This document shows positions 15,581 to 22,991 of a DNA stretch of 29,503 nt, piece by piece. The notes under the pieces are model-generated. The model made no database searches and was not told the origin of the DNA. It worked only from the letters and a program-made list of their open reading frames with translations. The stretch spans positions 1 to 29,503 of the forward strand of contig DKUO01000028.1 in assembly GCA_002490705.1 (NCBI GenBank), read 5' to 3'. The position numbers were made by a program, and so were the translations under genes. Source of the DNA: Lachnospiraceae bacterium UBA7202 (GTDB lineage Bacteria; Bacillota; Clostridia; Lachnospirales; Lachnospiraceae). How positions within the stretch are numbered: position 1 is the stretch's first letter; every line of letters begins with the position of its first letter.

Positions 15581-16384
15581 ATGTACAACGTGGCAATTAT
15601 CGATGATGAACCATTGATTGTTGAGGGATTGTCCAAGACGATGGCATGGGATAAATGGGACTGTCAGGTTGTGGGGACGGCCTGCGACGGGGTGCAGGGA
15701 ATGGAGCTTGTCCGTGAGAAAAGGCCGGATATCCTGATTACCGATATCAATATGCCGAAGATGGACGGGTTAAAGATGATCGCGGGCTTGAAATCAGAGT
15801 TTCCCGATATGCAGCTGATCATCCTGACAGGATACCGGGAATTTGAATATGCGAGACGGGCCATCGAGCTTGGCGTTTCCAGATTCCTGTTAAAGCCTTC
15901 CAAGATGAACGAACTGGAGGAGGCGATAGAGACCGTGACGGGGCGGCTGAACCGGCTGCGCTCGCCGGTGGCCTTCTCTGCGCCGGAGGATATGCCGGTG
16001 CAGGAGGAACAAGCCGAAGGCTTGGAGGAAAACAGTGAGGCAAACAGCTTTATCGTAAAAAATGCGATGGAGTATATCAGGGAAAATTCACAGGAGAAGC
16101 TTCGTTTGTCGGATGTGGCGGATCAGGTTTATGTCAGCCAGTGGCATCTGTCGAAGCTGCTCAACAAGCATACCGGCAAGACATTTTCCGATCTGTTAAA
16201 CGGCGCCCGTATGGATCGGTCGAAGGAGCTGTTAAAAGACCCGTCGCTTCGGATCTGCGATGTGGCGGAAATGGTGGGATTTCAGGATCTTGCCCATTTT
16301 TCCAGAGTCTTTAAGAAACTGGAGGGTATGTCCGCAGGGGAGTATCGGAATACTTATTGGGGAGCAGAAGAGGATACAAAATAA
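15581..16384 (+). CDS. YesN-type response regulator with AraC DNA-binding domain
   Basis: From the ATG at 15581 the protein has 267 residues (MYNVAIIDDEP). That start is chosen over 15566 because a GGGGGATAG ribosome site lies just before it, and because receiver domains begin this way. The receiver domain spans about residues 3-120 with acidic pair D8/D9, phosphoacceptor D55 in LITDINMP, and the LTGYRE region. The C-terminal AraC/XylS double helix-turn-helix (about 160-260) contains LSDVADQVYVSQWHLSKLL and ICDVAEMVGFQDLAHFSRVFKK. It is the natural partner of the YesM-type kinase and the likely activator of the phosphorylase and transporter promoters. Confidence 0.9.
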   Translation: MYNVAIIDDEPLIVEGLSKTMAWDKWDCQVVGTACDGVQGMELVREKRPDILITDINMPKMDGLKMIAGLKSEFPDMQLIILTGYREFEYARRAIELGVSRFLLKPSKMNELEEAIETVTGRLNRLRSPVAFSAPEDMPVQEEQAEGLEENSEANSFIVKNAMEYIRENSQEKLRLSDVADQVYVSQWHLSKLLNKHTGKTFSDLLNGARMDRSKELLKDPSLRICDVAEMVGFQDLAHFSRVFKKLEGMSAGEYRNTYWGAEEDTK

Positions 16385-16401
16385 AAACAGGAGGTCATGT
16401 T

Positions 16402-17136
16402 ATGAGAGTATATTGTGCGGCGGATTATTATCATGTAAGCAGGGTGGCGGCCAATATTATTTCGGCGCAGGTTATTATGAAACCGGATTGTGTTCTGGGA
16501 CTGGCGACGGGCTCTACGCCCATCGGCACCTATGAGCAGCTGATCCGGTGGTATGAGAAGGGAGATCTGGATTTCTCCCAGGTGCACAGCATCAATCTGG
16601 ACGAGTACAGGGGGCTTTCGCCGGAGAATGACCAGAGTTACCGCTATTTTATGAACAAGCACCTGTTTGATTCCATCAATATTGACAAGAAAAATACCTT
16701 TGTCCCAAACGGCATGGAGGAGGACAGGGAGAAGGCATGCCGGGAGTACGATGAGATTATCCGCGCCCACGGCGGCATCGATATGCAGATTTTAGGATTG
16801 GGACATAACGGGCATATCGGGTTTAACGAGCCGGGCAGCGCGTTCGGCAAGGAGACCCACTGCGTAAAGCTGACGGAGAGCACCATATCCGCGAACGCCC
16901 GCTTCTTTGCCTCGGCTGACGACGTGCCGAAGGAGGCCTATACCATGGGGATCAAGTCCATTATGCAGGCCAAGAAGATCGTGGTGATCGTCAGCGGGGA
17001 GAGCAAAAAGGAGATTGTGAAGAGGGCTTTTACAGGGCCGATCACGCCGGAGGTGCCCGCGTCCGTTTTACAGCTTCACAACGATGTGATTTTAGTGGGA
17101 GACGAGGCGGCCCTTTCAGACCTTTCTCGTATGTAA
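16402..17136 (+). CDS. nagB: glucosamine-6-phosphate deaminase
   Basis: The 244-residue enzyme converts glucosamine-6-phosphate to fructose-6-phosphate and ammonia in the cytosol. Motifs are the phosphate-binding GLATGSTPIGTYEQL, the catalytic NLDEYRGL, and GLGHNGHIGFNEPGS with the catalytic histidine and glutamate. The Firmicutes-type asparagine stands where the Escherichia coli enzyme has aspartate. Length matches short NagB proteins without the C-terminal allosteric extension. The ATG at 16402 is chosen because AGGAGG (16389-16394) lies seven bases upstream and the family begins with MRV; an in-frame ATG at 16357 lies inside the previous gene. It is co-transcribed with the regulator and with nagA. 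Confidence 0.95.
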   Translation: MRVYCAADYYHVSRVAANIISAQVIMKPDCVLGLATGSTPIGTYEQLIRWYEKGDLDFSQVHSINLDEYRGLSPENDQSYRYFMNKHLFDSINIDKKNTFVPNGMEEDREKACREYDEIIRAHGGIDMQILGLGHNGHIGFNEPGSAFGKETHCVKLTESTISANARFFASADDVPKEAYTMGIKSIMQAKKIVVIVSGESKKEIVKRAFTGPITPEVPASVLQLHNDVILVGDEAALSDLSRM

Positions 17137-17157
17137 AAGGAAAAAAGGAGAGAACAG

Positions 17158-18306
17158 ATGCGTACAATCAGGGGAATGGTTTATACGGAACGTTTTTGTT
17201 TTGAACCGGGAGAGATTGCCATAGAGGGGGACAAAATTGCGAAGGTAACGCTGTGCGGGAGAGAGGAACTTGCGGAAAAGGAAGCGCAGACCTATATCCT
17301 CCCGGGACTGGTGGACATTCATTTCCACGGCTGCGCGGGCTATGATTTCTGCGACGGGACGGCGCAGGCCATGAACGCCATCGCTTCCTATGAGGTGGCC
17401 CACGGCACGACTACGATCTGTCCGGCCACCATGACGCTCTCGGAGGAGACGCTTTTGCAGATCTGTAGAGCCTGTGCGGCGGCGGTGGAGACGGAGAAGG
17501 TGTGCGGAGGCATTCCGTTACAGGAGATTTTGAGGGGCATCTATCTGGAGGGCCCCTTTATTTCCATGGAAAAGAAAGGAGCGCAGAACCCGGCTTATAT
17601 TCATGAACCGGATCTTGCCATGTTGAGAAGGCTTCAGAAGGAGGCAAAAGGCATGATCCGCATGGCGGTGACAGCGCCGGAAGTTCCGGGCGCCATGGAC
17701 ATGATCAGAGAAGGACAGGGGGAATTCCGCTTTTCCATCGCACATACCTGTGCGGACTATGAGACGGCAAAAGCGGCCATCGAGGCAGGGGCGTCCCATG
17801 TGACCCACCTCTATAATGCCATGCCGCCCTATACCCACAGACAGCCGGGGGTAATCGGCGCAGCGGCGGAGAATGAGAAGACGGAGGTGGAGCTCATCTG
17901 CGACGGGATTCACATTCATCCCTGCGTGGTGAAGAACACCTTTAAGCTCTTTGGCGACGGACGGGTGATCCTGATCAGTGACAGCATGATGGCGACAGGC
18001 ATGGAGGATGGCGAGTATGCGCTGGGCGGCCAGCCAGTGACCGTCAGGGGCAACCGGGCGTTGCTTGCGGACGGCACCATCGCGGGAAGCGCGACGAATC
18101 TTTATGACTGTATGCGGACGGCCATCGCCATGGGCGTTCCTGAGGAGGAGGCAGTCAGGGCGGCAACGATGAACCCGGCGGTTTCTGTGGGGTTGCAGGA
18201 GGAATGCGGCGTACTGCTTCCGGGACGCAGGGCGGATGTATTGATTGCGGACCGCGCGTTTGCCTTGCAGGAGGTGATAAAGTCGGGGCGCACGGTGCAG
18301 GGATAA
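17158..18306 (+). CDS. nagA: N-acetylglucosamine-6-phosphate deacetylase
   Basis: This 382-residue amidohydrolase removes acetate from GlcNAc-6-phosphate to give glucosamine-6-phosphate for NagB. It shows the metal HxH motif in VDIHFHGCAGYDF, EGPFIS with the metal-binding glutamate, SIAHTCADYETA, THLYNAMPPYTHRQPG, DGIHIHP, and the catalytic aspartate region ISDSMMATGMEDGEY. Full length for the family. The ATG follows nagB by 21 bases with AAAAGGAGAG ahead. In this locus it joins the GlcNAc and GlcNAc-1-phosphate halves of chitobiose to glycolysis. A GlcNAc kinase for the free half is not seen in the window. Confidence 0.94.
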   Translation: MRTIRGMVYTERFCFEPGEIAIEGDKIAKVTLCGREELAEKEAQTYILPGLVDIHFHGCAGYDFCDGTAQAMNAIASYEVAHGTTTICPATMTLSEETLLQICRACAAAVETEKVCGGIPLQEILRGIYLEGPFISMEKKGAQNPAYIHEPDLAMLRRLQKEAKGMIRMAVTAPEVPGAMDMIREGQGEFRFSIAHTCADYETAKAAIEAGASHVTHLYNAMPPYTHRQPGVIGAAAENEKTEVELICDGIHIHPCVVKNTFKLFGDGRVILISDSMMATGMEDGEYALGGQPVTVRGNRALLADGTIAGSATNLYDCMRTAIAMGVPEEEAVRAATMNPAVSVGLQEECGVLLPGRRADVLIADRAFALQEVIKSGRTVQG

Positions 18307-18314
18307 AAAGCCAA

Positions 18315-18343
18315 TTTACTTTTCGGATGCGGTATGGTAGAAT
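18315..18343 (+). promoter_or_regulatory. promoter of the GerMN lipoprotein gene, flanked by an inverted repeat
   Basis: TTTACT (18315-18320), 17-base spacer and TAGAAT (18338-18343) with an extended TGG. CGGATGCG (18324-18331) lies in the spacer, and its exact complement CGCATCCG (18363-18370) sits just before the ribosome site. Confidence 0.5.
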
Positions 18344-18382
18344 AGAGCCGATTCAGAGGATTCGCATCCGGGGAGGAAAATT

Positions 18383-19057
18383 ATGAAAAAAGGGAACAGG
18401 GTGGCGTTTGCGCTTGCAACTGCCGTATTGCTGACAGCCTGCAGCCGTACTGCTGACGCCGCGGTGACGACGGAAGAGATCGTCGTGCCGGAAATGTCCT
18501 CAAAAGATATTTTGGTAGATTCGTTGGAATATCTGCTGGAAGAACCGGACGGGGAGCAGATACAGGAAGAAGAGACAGCTGAGGAAACGACGGAACAGGA
18601 AGAAAAAGAATCAGAACCGGAACAGGAAGCGGTCATCTGCTACGGCAGAGACTGGGGATCTGATTTGACACAGGAGACGATACAGGTTTCGGAGGTTACG
18701 CCCGAGGTACTTCTCGGCGCGTTGGCACGGCATAATATCGTCCCGCTGCTTGACACCAGAGCGCTCTCCATGGAAGAGAAGGAGATAGATGGGAAAAAGG
18801 TGCTGTATTTAGATCTGTCCGAGGCATTTGGAGAATATGTCAAAACCATGTCTCAGGAGGCAGAGTGCATCATCGTTGCGTCCGTGGTGAACACCTTTTT
18901 GGCAAACTATGACGCGGATGCTGTGTATATTACCGTGGAGGGAAAGACCTTTGAGAGTTCCAACGCGGTGTACAGCGAATCTCTTTCCGACTGCACGCCG
19001 GTACAGCTGCAGGACCTTCTCATGACGGGGAAAACCGAAGAGACGAAGGAGCAGTAA
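18383..19057 (+). CDS. GerMN-domain lipoprotein
   Basis: This 224-residue exported lipoprotein has a signal peptide ending in the lipobox LLTAC (cysteine 20). A very acidic glutamate-rich linker (about residues 55-85) is followed by a GerMN domain (about residues 105-205), marked by VLYLDLSEAFGEYVKTM, the SVVNTFLANYDAD stretch and VYITVEGKTFES. GerMN domains occur in the spore-germination protein GerM and in other envelope lipoproteins of Firmicutes; they are thought to interact with peptidoglycan or protein complexes. It has a single copy of the domain whereas GerM has two. It has its own promoter and is probably co-transcribed with the DUF4125 gene. Its specific role is unknown. Confidence 0.78.
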   Translation: MKKGNRVAFALATAVLLTACSRTADAAVTTEEIVVPEMSSKDILVDSLEYLLEEPDGEQIQEEETAEETTEQEEKESEPEQEAVICYGRDWGSDLTQETIQVSEVTPEVLLGALARHNIVPLLDTRALSMEEKEIDGKKVLYLDLSEAFGEYVKTMSQEAECIIVASVVNTFLANYDADAVYITVEGKTFESSNAVYSESLSDCTPVQLQDLLMTGKTEETKEQ

Positions 19058-19078
19058 ACGTTTGAAAGGAAGAGAAGA

Positions 19079-19705
19079 ATGGCTGAAATCAGTGAGCGGG
19101 AACAGTTGATTTTTGATGTGGCGCAGATGGAGTGGGAACTGTTTCAACAGGTTTACAACACCGGAGGCCGGGCGTCCTGTCAGGATGATCCGGATACCTT
19201 TTTTAAGATGCGCATGAGCCAATGGATGGTATATTCGGACGATGTGATCAAAAGCTATCGGAAGGACTGCGAGGAGGCCGTGCAGGAAGGAAGAAATCCG
19301 ATCTTTGAGAAGTATGGCTTTATGATGGAGAGCACCTATCCGGAGGAATACGAGGAAATCAAATCCCATCTGCCTGATGTGTCCGGGAAGAAGGACATTG
19401 TGGAACAGATTGTGAAGATTCATGTGGAGTGGGACGGTGAAGTGGCAAGGCAGTACCCGAATCTGCGAAAACGCGGCAGGGTGGCGACCACGGCGGAGGA
19501 TGGCGTGATGGCCGGCTCCTCCATGGAGAGCTATCTGAGAGGCGAGCTTTATACCTACTCGATGCGGACGCTTCAGATGATCCTGAAGGAGACGGAGGAG
19601 GCCAGACAAAAGGGTGAGAATCTGGTGAAACAGACCATCGCCAACGAGACCGCCTTCTACGGATACGGATCGTTAGAGGAGGCGGAAGCAAGGTATCAAA
19701 AGTGA
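19079..19705 (+). CDS. DUF4125 family protein
   Basis: This 208-residue soluble protein lacks a signal peptide or membrane helix. It begins with a helix containing MEWELFQQVYNTGGRASCQDD, then TFFKMRMSQWMVYSDDV and NPIFEKYGFMMESTYPEEYEEI. These fit DUF4125, a family of unknown function common in gut Clostridia and Actinobacteria. It is rich in W, Y and E and probably all-helical. It follows the GerMN gene by 21 bases with GGAAGAGA ahead. Its stop lies 7 bases past the end of the convergent DUF6320 gene, so the two coding ends overlap. No catalytic residues can be assigned. Confidence 0.78.
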   Translation: MAEISEREQLIFDVAQMEWELFQQVYNTGGRASCQDDPDTFFKMRMSQWMVYSDDVIKSYRKDCEEAVQEGRNPIFEKYGFMMESTYPEEYEEIKSHLPDVSGKKDIVEQIVKIHVEWDGEVARQYPNLRKRGRVATTAEDGVMAGSSMESYLRGELYTYSMRTLQMILKETEEARQKGENLVKQTIANETAFYGYGSLEEAEARYQK

Positions 19706-20400
19706 AGACGTCTGCGCACTTCGTTGCGCAGGCGTTTTTTTACTAAAATTGTGACAAGGGCCACGTCGATGATCGCACAGACAGTCAGCACCACGGCGGA
19801 CCACGTCAGCCGGATCGGATCGAGCAGCATACGCCGGATCATGATTTCCAGAGCCGCGCAGAACAGCGGAATCTCGATAAACAGGCACAGTGCGCCGGAG
19901 AGGAGAGAGAAGGGCACAAGCCTTGCCAGAAACGTAAAAATTTCCGTGTTCAGGATGATGAGCACGACGATGGGGAGTCCTAACTGCCAGAACCATGTGT
20001 CGGAAGGGGTCAGATAGGAGATCATATAAAGGTATACGGCTACCGCTATGCCGTCTGCAAGCAGGGAGACGGCAGTGGGCGTCTTTCGGTAGTACACCAT
20101 GGGGAAGGTGAACACAAACAGGCAGATACAGATGCCGATCACCTGTAGGGACCAGAGGGAATGGTCAAAGACCAAAAGGTTTAGCAGAAAACAGGTACCG
20201 GCGGTCGCGGTCAGCACCACGGATAAAAGGATACCCAAATCCTTTCTTTTGACCTCCTCCACTTGTCCCTTGTCAGTGGGGTAGGGGGAGGGAGGCGTGT
20301 CTTTGCCCGCTTCCATGGGATTGATAACCGGAGTATGGCACAGAGGGCACTCCCGCAGGGAGGCTTCCAGCTCTACGCCGCAATTTACGCAGTATGACAT
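19696..20400 (-). CDS. zinc-ribbon membrane protein, DUF6320 type
   Basis: This 234-residue protein begins with a zinc ribbon, CVNCGVE and later CPLCHTPV (cysteine pairs at residues 4/7 and 18/21). A short linker rich in P and charged residues follows, then about six membrane helices in three pairs between residues 55 and 220, and a basic C-terminal tail RLRNEVRRRL. This matches DUF6320, of unknown function. It lies 30 bases downstream of the acyltransferase gene on the same strand and is probably in one operon with it. The protein may be a membrane partner or regulator of that enzyme. Its last codons overlap the convergent gene and contain that gene's terminator stem. Confidence 0.75.
   Translation of the reverse strand: MSYCVNCGVELEASLRECPLCHTPVINPMEAGKDTPPSPYPTDKGQVEEVKRKDLGILLSVVLTATAGTCFLLNLLVFDHSLWSLQVIGICICLFVFTFPMVYYRKTPTAVSLLADGIAVAVYLYMISYLTPSDTWFWQLGLPIVVLIILNTEIFTFLARLVPFSLLSGALCLFIEIPLFCAALEIMIRRMLLDPIRLTWSAVVLTVCAIIDVALVTILVKKRLRNEVRRRLHF
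19708..19741 (+). terminator. intrinsic terminator of the DUF4125 gene, inside the opposing coding sequence
   Basis: ACGTCTGCGCA (19708-19718) pairs with TGCGCAGGCGT with one G-T wobble around a CTTCGT loop, followed by seven Ts (19735-19741). It begins three bases after the DUF4125 stop and lies inside the 3' end of the minus-strand DUF6320 gene. Confidence 0.8.
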
Positions 20401-20430
20401 GATAAAATCCTTTCCTGTTACATGATATTG

Positions 20431-21762
20431 TTATGAAATGCCGGAGGCACGGTTACTTTCGATTTTGACATGAATGCCGTCCTGCACCAGCCTGCGGAAA
20501 AAATGCCGCTCCACATCGCTCTCCACAATACTGCTGGCAAAGTTGACGGTCAGGATATCCTCGAAGCTGATGATAGCGCAGTTGGTGCGTGAGGAAAAGG
20601 GCTGCCCCATGTAAATATCGAAACGGTCGATATAGGGCTTCATGTCCTCCGGCACCCTGAGCGCGCCCATGTTGGTGAGTCCGGCGGAGGAATTCTTATC
20701 CTGCACTCTGGTGTAGAAGGTACGCACCACCAGATCTTTCAAAAAGAGAGGCACCACCCGGATCAGAAAATTGTGTTTTGTGGCGGCGTTGGTGGTGATA
20801 TCGCCGCACAAAAATTTTTCATTGATATAATAACGCATGAAATTGTGCACCTCTGTCACAATTTCCTCGAAGGTGTACTCGCCCAGCCGCGGGTCGATGG
20901 AAGGGTATACCATGGTAATGAAGTTGCGCAGGGTCTTTGAGGGAAAGAAGCGGCGCAGATTCACCGGCATGGCAATCCTCACAGGTTTATATTTCAGATG
21001 GAACTCGCCCGTCTGTTTTTGTAAAAGGGCATAGAGCAGCACAGCGTTTAAGTATTCCGTGATGGTGGCGTTGTACTGTTTGGCGACCTTCATCACCTCC
21101 GCGACGGACATAACGCCGTCCACAATGTTCAAGGTGTAGAAAGGCTCCTTGGTGCCGCGGATGCGGTAGGTCTTTCCCGCAGGGCGGGGCGGCTTGACCT
21201 TCGCCGTGGCATAGCGCATGTAGGCGTCCTCCAACTCTTCGGGATCGGGCTCCTCATCCAGCTTTAACACGAAGCCGGAGGGTGTGATTTTGTGGCCGAG
21301 AAGTCCCAAATACACGGCGGTCAGCGTCTGGAGAAGGCACATGCCGCCGGTGCCGTCCCCGAGGCAGTGGTGGGCTTCCAGAGAGATACGGCAGTCGTAG
21401 TAGTATACCCGGATAAGGTAACGGTTGTTACTTTTAAAATGCATGGGCATACAGGGGTTTTTGATATCTTCCTGCACGAAGGGGCCGGGCCTTGTGTTGG
21501 GTTCCAGATAACGCCAGAACAGCCCCTTGCGGATTGCCACTTTGTAGGTGGGGAAGCGGGGAAGCGTCCGGTCCAACGCCTGCTGTAACAGCGCCGGGTC
21601 CACCGGCTCCTTTAGTTTCACGCTGAGGCGGTAGACCGAAGAAAAATCCCGCCTTTGCAGAGTGGGATAAACGGTGGCTGACAGATCCAGTTTATACCAG
21701 ACGTCTTTTTTGCTTCGGCCGGCAGGTTTATACCCTGTTTTTTGAGGACGATGATTTGGCAT
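20431..21762 (-). CDS. HHxxxDG acyltransferase (condensation/alcohol acetyltransferase fold)
   Basis: This 443-residue protein is a CoA-dependent acyltransferase-fold enzyme. The active-site motif HHCLGDG is at residues 131-137, in EAHHCLGDGTGG. A second conserved area, RIAMPVNLRRFFPSKTLRNF (about residues 275-300), matches the alcohol-acetyltransferase/condensation superfamily, as does GLTNMGALRVPE toward the C terminus. No carrier-protein domain or signal peptide is present, so it is a stand-alone enzyme transferring an acyl group to a hydroxyl or amine of unknown identity. The N terminus is basic. It sits divergently from an alpha/beta hydrolase and just upstream of a DUF6320 membrane gene; I recall this trio from other Clostridia. 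The substrates are unknown. Confidence 0.75.
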   Translation of the reverse strand: MPNHRPQKTGYKPAGRSKKDVWYKLDLSATVYPTLQRRDFSSVYRLSVKLKEPVDPALLQQALDRTLPRFPTYKVAIRKGLFWRYLEPNTRPGPFVQEDIKNPCMPMHFKSNNRYLIRVYYYDCRISLEAHHCLGDGTGGMCLLQTLTAVYLGLLGHKITPSGFVLKLDEEPDPEELEDAYMRYATAKVKPPRPAGKTYRIRGTKEPFYTLNIVDGVMSVAEVMKVAKQYNATITEYLNAVLLYALLQKQTGEFHLKYKPVRIAMPVNLRRFFPSKTLRNFITMVYPSIDPRLGEYTFEEIVTEVHNFMRYYINEKFLCGDITTNAATKHNFLIRVVPLFLKDLVVRTFYTRVQDKNSSAGLTNMGALRVPEDMKPYIDRFDIYMGQPFSSRTNCAIISFEDILTVNFASSIVESDVERHFFRRLVQDGIHVKIESNRASGIS

Positions 21763-21828
21763 GGCAATGGGTTTTCCCTTCCGTTGTTTTTTCCTGCATA
21801 TAAGTATAACACAATTTTTCGGAATATA

Positions 21829-21837
21829 TGGTAAAAT
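21829..21837 (+). promoter_or_regulatory. extended -10 promoter of the alpha/beta hydrolase gene
   Basis: TGGTAAAAT gives an extended -10 (TAAAAT at 21832-21837). Transcription from here begins near 21844, so the in-frame ATG at 21828 cannot be used from this promoter. Confidence 0.45.
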
Positions 21838-21890
21838 ATGAGATAACGATAAAAAACAGGGAATGGAAATCTCTTTTTGTGGAGGGTGTT

Positions 21891-22808
21891 ATGGCCAGAA
21901 CGGACAAAAAAAACGCAGGAATGATGAATTTGATTAAGCGCATGCACGGTGTGGTGGAAAATGTGGATATCGAGAAGCACCGCCAGTCGCAGGATCATTT
22001 CGGGGCGATTCTCGGAAACAGCAAGGAGGTGGTGGTGGAGGATGTGGAGATATCCACCATCGGGGAGGATGGCAGAAAGATTCACGGAGAATGGATTACT
22101 GTAAACCGTGCGCATATGAAAAAATATATTATTCTGTACTGTCATGGCGGCGGGTATTCCACCGGAAGCAGTCTCTATGCCAGAACGCTTACCACGAAAC
22201 TGGCGGCTTCCACATCCATGGATGTGTTGAGCTTTGACTACCGGCTTGCGCCGGAGAATCCCTATCCGGCGGCGGTGCTTGACGCGATGCAGGTGTGGGA
22301 TTATCTGATGCTTTTGGGATATGGCGCCAGAGATATTGTGATAGCGGGGGACTCCGCCGGCGGCAATCTGGCTCTCGCCCTGTGCTTACAGTTAAAGAGC
22401 CAGAAGCGGCTTATGCCGAGGGGCCTGGTGCTGATGTCGCCATGGACGGATCTGACGGCTTCCGGGAAATCCCATATAACGAAGGCGGCGGTTGATCCTG
22501 TTTTGAATGCGGACTATCTGGCGCAGATGATCGAAAATTATGCCGCTGGGCAGGAGCTTACGAATCCCCTGATCTCGCCCCTGTTTGGAGATTATAAAGG
22601 ATTCCCGCCCACCTACATTCAGGTGGGAAGCAATGAAATTTTGCAGGACGATGCGGTGATGCTGTATAAGAAGTTTTTGAAAGATGACGTCTGTGTGAAG
22701 ATGGAGGTTTTCCGGGGCATGTGGCATGTGTTCCAGATGTCGCCCTTCAAGACGGCCTACGAAGCCATGGACAAGAATGCGGAGTTCATTTACGATATCT
22801 GCCGGTGA
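21891..22808 (+). CDS. HSL-family alpha/beta hydrolase (esterase/deacetylase)
   Basis: From the ATG at 21891 (GGAGGG at 21881-21886) the protein has 305 residues. It carries the oxyanion motif HGGG (85-88) and nucleophile elbow GDSAGG with S155. A probable aspartate lies near NEILQDDA and the histidine in MWHVF near the C terminus. These mark the hormone-sensitive-lipase esterase group (GDSAGG subfamily). The protein has no signal peptide, so it acts inside the cell on a short or medium ester. An upstream in-frame ATG at 21828 overlaps a promoter and is rejected. The divergent neighbour is an acyltransferase, so the two may add and remove the same acyl group; that is inference. Confidence 0.88.
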   Translation: MARTDKKNAGMMNLIKRMHGVVENVDIEKHRQSQDHFGAILGNSKEVVVEDVEISTIGEDGRKIHGEWITVNRAHMKKYIILYCHGGGYSTGSSLYARTLTTKLAASTSMDVLSFDYRLAPENPYPAAVLDAMQVWDYLMLLGYGARDIVIAGDSAGGNLALALCLQLKSQKRLMPRGLVLMSPWTDLTASGKSHITKAAVDPVLNADYLAQMIENYAAGQELTNPLISPLFGDYKGFPPTYIQVGSNEILQDDAVMLYKKFLKDDVCVKMEVFRGMWHVFQMSPFKTAYEAMDKNAEFIYDICR

Positions 22809-22811
22809 AGC

Positions 22812-22889
22812 GATTGTCACCTGTTGGTGACAATCTGGAGAATGCTACGCATTCTCCGCAATCAATCGTGGAAGGACTGCTTCGCAGCC
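22812..22889. repeat. tandem perfect hairpins, REP-like intergenic element
   Basis: GATTGTCACC and GGTGACAATC (22812-22821 and 22826-22835) form a perfect 10-bp hairpin with loop TGTT. One base later GGAGAATGC and GCATTCTCC (22837-22845 and 22849-22857) form a perfect 9-bp hairpin with loop TAC. A weaker stem CTGC/GCAG (22877-22887) follows. There is no T run, so these are not simple terminators. The structure resembles compact palindromic repeats scattered between genes; copy number cannot be judged here. Confidence 0.65.
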
Positions 22890-22991
22890 TCGGCGCAAAA
22901 ATTATTATAGAGAAAAAAGGATTTTGGTGATTGGGGGAGAATAATAGTAGTGAGGGGATTTGAATTCGGTGCTTTTTAAGAGGAAATTGCC

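Noticed and set aside
16357..16401. Upstream in-frame start for nagB
   Set aside because: It lies inside the regulator gene, lacks a ribosome site, and adds residues not found in NagB; AGGAGG precedes the 16402 start.
22721..22930. Plus-strand open frame of 69 codons
   Set aside because: It overlaps the hydrolase end and reads through the hairpin repeat; no ribosome site.
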